This document shows positions 57,036-64,000 of a stretch of 64,000 nt of DNA, piece by piece. The first letter of the stretch is position 1. Every line of letters starts with the position of its first letter. The notes beneath the pieces were generated by a model. It searched no databases, had not been told where the DNA came from, and saw only the letters and a program-made list of their open reading frames with translations. The translations under genes were made by a program, and so were the position numbers. The stretch is taken from the NCBI GenBank assembly GCA_030144725.1, contig JASKMD010000013.1, positions 5,085,605-5,149,604 on the forward strand, written 5' to 3'. Source of the stretch: Haematococcus lacustris (taxonomy: Eukaryota; Chlorophyta; Chlorophyceae; Chlamydomonadales; Haematococcaceae).

Positions 57036-57605
57036 GGTCTCGCAGCCGCTTGTATCCCAGGCCTGCGTACACCAGTGGCATGGTCATATGGCCATATGGT
57101 CCCATGGACCTATGGTCATATATGGACCTATGGTCAACCTATGTAGCTGCTGCTGAAGGGGCCAGCTGCTGCTGCTGCTGCATCTGCTGCGTGCCCCATG
57201 CTACAGGGGGCGCCAGTTGCTGCTGCTGCTGGACCCCCGCTGCTGGACCCCCGCTGCTGCAGCGGGCGTCTGTAGACCACGCATGCAATGACACCATCGG
57301 TCCCCACCAGCTGGTCAAACACCTGCAACTGCAGCCTCAAGGGCATTCCTGGTCTGTATCGCCAGGCCATGGCAACGAGGGTGGATGTGGGGGGCCAATG
57401 AGGGAGCGCAGCCCGGCCTGCCTGCTGCGCCTGCCTGCCTGCTGAGGGCACGGTGGCGCAGGTGTTAAGCGCGATGTCCTTCTTGCCCTTCTTGCCCGAC
57501 ATTTGCTTGTGAGGCCAACATTAGAGGCTGAGAGCAGGGTGCGACTGGATGGCTCACTTGCTGGGTCCGTCTCTCCCTTGCCACATCTCTTCTCCATGCA
57601 ACATG

Positions 57606-57760
57606 CAACAACTCTTCTATTGAAGTTGCAAGCCACCACGGTCATGCTTTACCACTAGCAGTCGCAGGCACACTTGTGCAAGTGCAGGCGCCACTTTTCA
57701 TCCCCCTGCAAGCAGAGATAACACATGCAGATGTTCAAACAACCGACCCCAGGCAGCAGC
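57606..57760. repeat. Second copy of the dispersed repeat at 48118-48290
   Basis: Similarity as described for the copy at 48 kb. It lies between the tandem duplication and the duplicated tRNA-bearing block. Confidence 0.75.
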
Positions 57761-57918
57761 AACATCTGGATCCAGTGAGGTGTGATATGCATGTGCATGT
57801 CACACGGCTTTTGCACAAGCTCAAGCGAAAGCTGCCAGCCAGGCCTGTTGCCTGCACCAATGCCTGAGCCACATGGCATATGGTAGGCCAGGTCAGGATC
57901 CAGCCCCTCTAGGCTCAG

Positions 57919-58180
57919 CTGCTGCAGGCATAGACTATCATCTCCCATGTTAGCCACCCCCTTCAGGCACCCAGTACAAGCACCCTCGACAGGCCTACAT
58001 GACACTCTGTCAGCCTGCTGAGCCTCACACCATGCATGTGGTGGAACGTCCAGCTGCTGCTACCACCCCAGTCCTCCAACTGTTCCGTTGCTGCATGACC
58101 CCACTCTGAATGCTGGGGGTGTCAAGAAGGAAAGCATGGAGCTTGAGGGTATCGATCCCCCTACCTCCCGCATGCTAAGC
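57919..58180. repeat. 262-bp duplicated block, copy 1, ending in a tRNA fragment
   Basis: Nearly identical to 60430-60691 (offset 2511 bp). On the minus strand its end, 58180-58137, is the 3' part of tRNA-Ala(AGC) from the anticodon loop onward. Identity stops exactly within the anticodon stem, so the tRNA copy is truncated and unlikely to function. Confidence 0.9.
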
Positions 58181-58540
58181 AAGGAGCTCGAGCCAAACAC
58201 GGTGCATGCGGTCTCCATGCGGCTCCTCCGCGCTCCCGTTTCCAATGCTTGGAGATGGGAGCTAGGCATGCACGGTCACCCCTCCCGCGGAACGCCTTAT
58301 CTCTGCGTCGCGCTTGCACCTGCGCGCCCGAGCTGCTGGCACCCACTGTGACCGGCAGTCTGCCAGGCACGCGAACGGTTCCGCTATGCGCGATGGGCCT
58401 TTCAATTGCTGCTTCACAACACCCACAACGCGGGATGCAGAGTTCTTCGCTGCGGTACACTGCGGTACACTTTACGCATGGAGCCCAGTTTTCTCAACGT
58501 CATCTTACACAGCCAGCTCAGTCGCACTCTGCCTGCTCAT

Positions 58541-59868
58541 TCAGATGCTCCAGTACGATGTACCGTAGGTCAGCACGCAAGGTGTTGGCTGGCACATACA
58601 ACCCCACTGCCTTGCATACTCGTTTAACATCTTCACGCTCAGCTTCTTGCCCGAGGTGCACAGCTGCATCACGCTGTCTGGTGCAAATGAGCACAGAAGG
58701 GTGAGGCACTCGTCGTCCCAATGCTTGTCATCCCTCTTGTGATCGAACATGGGCATGGCTACAAAGGGCTTTGTGATGAAGGGCCTCATGCACACACCCC
58801 TCGGTGCGGGGGTCATGCATTGGGCACATGCACATGCAGTCTGTGACCACTCGACCTGGATCCCTGCAGCAGGGAAGAAGCAGCTGTGCATGCTCATAGA
58901 GCCGGGGATAGATGATGCAAAGGCATGTGCATCCCGCTGTGGAGCACTGCAAAGCTTTACCTCCTGTGTGCTCAGCTCCAAACACCACCGATGACCCACA
59001 CTTGCTCGTGCACGGTGAGCCTTGCTGGGGTCTGCAGCAGTAGCTGCCTTGTGATATGCATTGCAATGCTGCACAAACCCCAATGCATTGCACTTCCCAA
59101 CACGATCAGCCAGGATCTCACCCCTCAACCACTGCTTCACCACCCCTCCCTCTGAATCATGCCTGCCCTTGAAGTGTGCTGTAGCCCCATAGCTCCACCA
59201 CACTGGCACGCTGAACCTCTGTGCCATGCCCCAATGCTGTCGCATGGCTGGGGCGCCCTTGAACTGCCCTGCACACCCATCAGACCACATATACAACTGC
59301 CTCATGTCCATGTCATGCTCTGCCAGCATGTCAGCCCATCATCCAGCAGGGGCACTCACATGATTGGCTGCTGCTCCTCGGCAGGTGAGGTCAGCGGGTT
59401 GGTGGCGGGCCTGGTGAGGATGGAGAGCCCCGGTAGGTGCAGCAGTCCCTGCAGCTGAGACTGTGATGGGTGGTGGTCTGGGAGATGGTGGGGGCAGGGC
59501 GCATGGGCTGGCCCAGGCTGTGCAGCTGCTTGCGTGGGTGTGGAGCAAAGACTGGGCATGGGCTGCTCCTGCCCCTGCAGCCGCTTGCCCACGGCAAGCG
59601 CAGCTGCAGCAGACTCAGCGCAAGTCCTGTGGGCTAATGGAATCAGTGCGGGCACCAAGTTGTCGCAGGCCTTGATGATTTCAGCCATCTGGGTTGTGAC
59701 CTGGCCGGTGGCTCGTACACTCTGCCCGGAGCGGTAGGAGGCTGCCTCCCCCTCCACATGAGTCTCCACCCAGCCAGCAAGACCAGCTGGTGTCGTCTTC
59801 ACACACAGCGCACAGCGGGCTGCATGCCCGCCCTTCCCCTTGTAGGGGTGATACTTGGATGTCGGCAT
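58541..59868 (-). pseudogene. DDE-like transposon gene, rearranged
   Basis: The minus strand begins at 59868 with MPTSKYHPYKGKGGHAARCA and a Cys-x2-Cys motif (CALCVK). A linker rich in Pro and Gln follows, then a GTGAGT donor near 59360. A second frame from 59329 contains YMWSDGCAGQFKGAPAMRQH, VPVWWSYGATAHFKGRHDSE and GGVVKQWLRGEILADRVGK, then Cys/His-rich sequence (CACAQCMTPAPRGVCMRPF) and ends near 58541. The SDGCxxQFK and HFKGxHD motifs, with their acidic residues, recall a widespread class of eukaryotic transposon proteins. I cannot name the superfamily with certainty. No ends or target duplication were found. Confidence 0.5.
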
Positions 59869-60429
59869 GCTGCAGGCATGTGCACACGCCAGCTTCTAAA
59901 ACCCCTATCAGCAAATATCAGCAAGAGTTGAGACCTTGGCAGGGGGTCCACAGATAGGTTCCCTAGCCAGTGACGCAGGGCTGGGGCATCCGATTGCGTT
60001 CGATGGTCGTCATATTGGCATCAGCAGAGTGGCCAGCATGGAGGAGGATTAGCCCACCTCTTAGAGCCTAATCAACAAGGGATCGGTGCAGTTGCCACTG
60101 CTGTGCTCCTACTGTGGTCTCCTCCTAGTTTCAGAGCCCCTGGGCCAGGGTATGTTGGTCACGTTGTTGGTCATGAAGTCGGGCTCCTCGCACATCGCGC
60201 ACTATCCATCGCGTTAAACATGGACTCACTGTTACTGGGTCAGCGTACATCAAGTCCGCAGGCTCTCTAGGGTCGGATACCCGGCAACATGCCCGACCAG
60301 CTCAGCGTGTGGCTCAGCGCGGCAGCATTCCGACGCTTCAATCCGCGTGTCAACCCGTGCAGAAATGAGTCCGGAAAAGCCGTTGTCCCTTATCGTTAGG
60401 GGGGTTGGTGGTTCAATGGGAGGGGTAGC

Positions 60430-60691
60430 CTGCTGCAGGCATAGACTATCATCTCCCATGTTAGCCACCCCCTTCAGGCACCCAGTACAAGCACCCTCGA
60501 CAGGCCTACATGACACTCTGTCAGCCTGCTGAGCCTCACACCATGCATGTGGTGGAACGTCCAGCTGCTGCTACCACCCCAGTCCTCCAACTAGTCCGTT
60601 GCTGCATGACCCCACTCTGAATGCTGGGGGTGTCAAGAAGGAAGGCATGGAGCTTGAGGGTATCGATCCCCCTACCTCCCGCATGCTAAGC
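60430..60691. repeat. 262-bp duplicated block, copy 2
   Basis: Partner of 57919-58180, with only a few differences. Here the tRNA sequence continues to full length beyond the block edge. Confidence 0.9.
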
Positions 60692-60720
60692 GGGCGCTCT
60701 ACCATGTGAGCTAAAGCCCC
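60648..60720 (-). tRNA. tRNA-Ala(AGC), complete cloverleaf
   Basis: All four stems pair: ggggctt/aagctcc, gctc/gagc, cccgc/gcggg and ggggg/ccctc with one wobble. The anticodon loop ttagcat gives AGC with T at position 33. It is the best-formed of the four tRNA-Ala sequences here. There is no clear T run immediately downstream on its strand, so transcription termination is uncertain. Confidence 0.75.
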
Positions 60721-62640
60721 TTGTGTTGCTGAGTGTGACTTTCAAATTGCTACTTGGGTGACATTATGTTAATGCAGTATATTAATAATAGCTTAGAAAT
60801 GCATTTATGTAGGTACACAGAGCTGCTTGTATCTCATCTTAAGCTCGTTTCCTGGCAGTTTCAGTGGGCTCATCCGATTAGCCTGTTCCTCATTTACACC
60901 ACTGGACGACTGCCTGCACCCTGTACCAGCTGATGACCTTGGTTCTTTCTCCAGCTCATGGAGCCCACGCTGAAAGTTCGCTGCCGATCGCAGGGGTGCT
61001 CCCACCACCTACCAACATGCTACCGTGCTCTGTAGGTCCTGCCTTGGTAAGGTGGACGTTCGAGGGTGAGGCCTTGGGATCCAAGGGGTCCATGGAGCCA
61101 CGGAGCTCCTGCTGGGCTCGGCCACGCCAGGGAGCGGGTAACCCCTGATGGTGCCCAACATAAGCTAGTCTCTGGCAGCCAGCATTCGGCTTCGCTTGGC
61201 CATCTGACTGCTAGGAGGTCCACAGCCAGGCTGATTTGCAGGTCGCCATGCAAGCCAGGCCTGTCCCACAGACCACCATTGCCTGGAAAACTCCTATGAG
61301 ACATAGTTATCAGCACACCCGCTAGCGCCTTGAGACCACAATCGCACAGCGCAGTCCTCTTCTACGTAATGCCTGACAGCGAGACCTTTTGGATTACGGC
61401 TGGGCAAGCCAGCGCTGTGGGTGAGTGTCCGGACACCGTCAAGCGCAGTGTTGGGCAGCGAGGCTGAGCTCTGGTAGCTGACTGACGCAGTGGGAGGCAT
61501 GTTCGGCGCCACCGTGATTGGAGCCTCGTTGCTGCGTCAAGCCATATCCCGCGAGGTGAGCCTGCAGGTGTTGCTTAAGCAGCAGAGAGGCAGCCAGCAG
61601 GCAGCCTGCAGGGGGGCAGTAGGGAGCAAGGGGGCAGTAGGCAGCAGGGGGCAGTCAGCAGCAGAGCTTTTAACCAGCTCTGAATAGGACAAAGGGCAAG
61701 ATGCAGTGACTAGCATGGCGGTCATGTGCGCCAGTCAGCAGCCATGGACATCAGGTCCTAAACTGCATCACATCGTGCCCGCTGGGACCCTGGGTCTGGG
61801 TCACAGCCAGGCTCTCCAAGCTCCTTGCCGGCAGCTGTGCACCCCAGAGGGTTTCGACATCATCACCATCACAGCCCATCACATTTACCTATCGGCCTGT
61901 GGGCCCTGCTGCGGAACAATGCTGGCTCACACCGCTCTAGCCATCAGCCATTAGGCTGCTTAGCCGCCCTGCCCTTCTAAGGGTTTGCAATTATCCGCGA
62001 CGCACTCCATACATTTACTCTTAGCCACAAGTCAGGATTGAGGCTTACTGCTGGGAGGTGTCCAGCCCAGGGTGGTGACGGGCACCTCTTCCAGGCTGTG
62101 GCCACATGCTGAGGGTAGCCCTCATGATCCCTTGGGTGGGGTTGTCGTAGGCTGCAGGCGATGGCTGCTAGCAAGACGCCCACAGCCACGGACACACGCC
62201 TTGAATGACGGTGTATGTGTGTGGTGGGCATGGTGGCAGTGGAGGGGACTGTTTCACAGAACCCAGGTCGGTTGTTTTGCACAGCGCAGGCTGGCTGCTC
62301 AGCAGGCATCTTGGCAGGTAGCGCAAGAAGCAAGCGGTGGCAATAGTGGCCTGAATAGGGCGGGCAGGCATATCTCATGTATGCTGCACTACTCACCTGC
62401 TCGTGATCAGGCCAGCTCCTTTTGTCTTCGCCATGGAGGAGGCAGCGTCAGCCACATGGCTTTGGCCCTTGCGCCTTCAACCCTTGCTGTTTGGCACTGC
62501 CTGGTACTCCCTTGAGGGTGCCACTGCTTGATGTGGGGCGGTGGAGGGGAAGAGACGGATGCAGTGGGGTCAGTGGGGCTATATCATGTGGGCTCACCCC
62601 TGGCATCCCAACATACAGCTGCCCTTCTTTTGGCTCGGGC
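60721..62640. other. No gene recognised
   Basis: A minus frame at 61512-61294 (MAPNMPPTASVSYQSSASLP...) and several GC-rich frames are open but lack recognisable domains. A gggggcagtaggga-type repeat lies at about 61612-61655. Confidence 0.35.
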
Positions 62641-62689
62641 TCAGGATAGTTGGCTAAGGGCTCGGGTTCTCCTGCCAAGCATTCGGATA

Positions 62690-62983
62690 TTATTTATGAC
62701 GTCGTGTCTGTGCTTGTTGAAGCATCGCCGTCATCTTCGTCGTCGCGATCACCTGGCGCAGGCGGACCCAGATTACCTGGAATGGGAGGAAGAGCAGCGG
62801 CAGGCGGAAATGATGCGCGCCTCGATGCCAGGAGACGGCTCTGCCGGTCAAGAGAGCGCAGCATCGGGAAGCGAGGCAAGCGGGAGAGGTCGGACCCGGT
62901 TGCGTCCGGAGGATGTGCTGGGCGCGACACCCGCACAGACAAAAGAGAGAGAGCAGCAAAAGATCGGCCAAGATCAGAGTTGA
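62690..62983 (+). CDS. Hypothetical C-terminal exon
   Basis: A plus-strand frame contains DPDYLEWEEEQRQAEMMRAS and a charged tail GRTRLRPEDVLGATPAQTKE before stopping at 62983. Its composition looks coding, but a 186-codon minus-strand frame (63254-62694) overlaps it and cannot be excluded. No family recognised. Confidence 0.3.
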   Translation, partial: LFMTSCLCLLKHRRHLRRRDHLAQADPDYLEWEEEQRQAEMMRASMPGDGSAGQESAASGSEASGRGRTRLRPEDVLGATPAQTKEREQQKIGQDQS

Positions 62984-63439
62984 GAGGTGTTTGAGAATTG
63001 GGCCGGGGGGTGGGGAGGGTGAACAGGTACTTAGCAGCGCATGGCGGTACAGCTCGCGCACTAAGCCTTATGACTCGACCTCCTGCTGTTGCTTCAAAAC
63101 GTTGCAATAACGACAGGAGAGGCGTGATGGAGGCGTGGTGGAGGCAGGCCATGCAGCCAAGCGGCCGCAGCCTCACGGTTGCTTCCAACGGCCAAGTAGC
63201 CTTACGGTTGCTGCCAGCGTTGGCGGTGATGGGAGCAAAAACGTATAGCTTCATCTACTTGCCCTTGCACTCCATGAATGCCATAACCATTCAGTATGAC
63301 CAGCCATGACCATGCGGTAGTGCGGACCTGGATCTCTTCAAGCAAGTATAAGATATCATATCCTATCGTTTATATCATGCCTTAGATATGGACTGGTAGT
63401 GGCGGCATCGCAAGCCCTACGCCCTGTCAATTCCATAGA

Positions 63440-63645
63440 CCTTGACCAAACATTGACTTCTGTAGCCATACGCTGCACGATAGTGATGACTTGCATACCT
63501 TCATCTTGAGCCAATGTGCACCGTTATTTGAGCACCTACCATTAGCGGTGTAAGCCACCTACCTATCTGTTGCAGGAAGTCCCGAACCCTCGGAGGGAAA
63601 GGCCGTCAAGCCGCCTCACGGGTGACGGCTTCAGCAGTGTAAGCC
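63440..63645 (+). mobile_element. LINE 3' end, second copy
   Basis: The frame DSDDLHTFILSQCAPLFEHL matches NLHDFMLSPCAPLFVHLALK of the copy at 17.4-17.8 kb. The following 3' UTR also matches (agtcccgaaccc, then gtgacggctt, then gtgtaagcc). A 30-bp insertion carrying gcggtgtaagccacc separates the coding end from the UTR. It is 5'-truncated like the first copy. Confidence 0.65.
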
Positions 63646-64000
63646 AACAGGCCAGAGCAGTTGAGCCTTATCTTGCCCAAGAAGGGGACGGCTTCAACCA
63701 TCTTCATCCCGCAGTTCCTTAGTTAGAACATGTCATGCAACATACATGCACTTGCATTGCAGGCTCCATGCACTAATGGCAGCCACTCATCACAGTGGTG
63801 AGCCATGTGTCATGCTATGTCGTGTCACCACCCGTCATCACTTTTCTCGACCAAGCAGACCAATGAGGCCAAATGCAGGCCAACAAATGAGAATAAACAG
63901 ATTGCAACAGATGTGAATGGCACGCTGAAGTGTAGTGCAGGCTGTGGAGCTGACCTAAAGGCTTGCGGCATGCACTGCCACAGCCCCCACGTACCCTCTC
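63646..64000. other. No gene recognised
   Basis: Only short frames to the window end. Confidence 0.35.

Larger units (their letters stand above)
52866..57520. repeat. Tandem duplication of a 2.32-kb segment, two copies
   Basis: Copy 1 is 52866-55185 and copy 2 is 55186-57520. About ten substitutions are visible by eye, plus 15 bp more in the CTG tract of copy 2. Each copy contains a plus-strand frame of about 235 codons ending at 53592/55912 (SFHKKRSSAKTTSRGELHPS...). Each also has a minus-strand frame of 119 codons (54433-54074 and 56753-56394, with VDVAFLVVIEDPVDRLEILI) and a minus-strand frame beginning MSGKKGKKDIALNTCATVPS. None has a domain I know. Near 54701-54735 and 57036-57070 the minus strand reads GLGYKRLRDR, the C-terminal tail of the Fanzor-type family. 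Confidence 0.95.

Noticed and set aside
58137..58180. Functional tRNA-Ala
   Set aside because: Only the 3' part is present; the sequence diverges within the anticodon stem.

Overview
The window looks like nuclear DNA of a chlamydomonadalean green alga, most likely Haematococcus or a close relative. The reasons are a hydroxyproline-rich wall-type protein with Ser-Pro/poly-Pro repeats, a TGTAA polyadenylation motif just after a stop codon, short phase-consistent GT-AG introns, human-type TTAGGG/CCCTAA telomeric repeats, many CAG/CTG tracts, and repeated Fanzor-type (eukaryotic TnpB) gene remnants. The species name is inference. One run of exactly 500 N (43328-43827) is an assembly gap.

Layout. 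Positions 1-11578 are a direct tandem array of a 2.44-kb unit: four full units, two of them carrying an extra 372-bp block, and a truncated fifth. The array breaks into a hAT-like terminus and then a truncated, inverted paralogue (11643-12217) of the cell-wall-type gene at 37 kb. From 12664 to 16528 on the minus strand is a complete seven-exon gene for a CFIm68/CPSF6-like pre-mRNA 3'-processing factor; its introns hold a head-to-head telomeric block, a (TG)n tract and a small inverted-repeat element. A Fanzor C-terminal remnant split by a 247-bp hAT MITE and a LINE 3' end follow (16.7-17.8 kb). A very long minus-strand gene (about 19.8-32.3 kb) encodes a DUF3754/TMEM143-like membrane protein; its introns hold minisatellites, a pseudoknot-like interleaved inverted repeat, a hAT MITE that makes up nearly a whole intron, and a tRNA-Ala-like sequence inside an inverted repeat.

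At 33.7-35.3 kb lies a decayed hAT-like transposase. At 37146-40283 is a complete nine-exon gene for a secreted Pro-rich protein whose C-terminus resembles a pre-peptidase C-terminal (PPC) beta-sandwich. At 41.2-42.7 kb a Fanzor-type ORF still shows all three RuvC motifs but is frameshifted; a more decayed copy lies at 45.6-46.5 kb and another fragment at 51.6-51.8 kb. A two-exon coiled-coil protein (49509-50550) has a complete hAT MITE with an 8-bp target duplication inside its only intron. Positions 52866-57520 are a recent 2.32-kb tandem duplication. The last part holds a DDE-like transposon gene (58.5-59.9 kb), a duplicated block carrying tRNA-Ala sequences, and a second LINE 3' end.

About four host-like genes are well supported. 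The rest is mostly mobile elements in various states of decay. There is no operon-like organisation; relations between loci are of duplication and insertion. The most interesting signals are the introner-like hAT MITE family, the Fanzor family with an eroded zinc ribbon, the intronic head-to-head telomere repeats and the mosaic tandem array.
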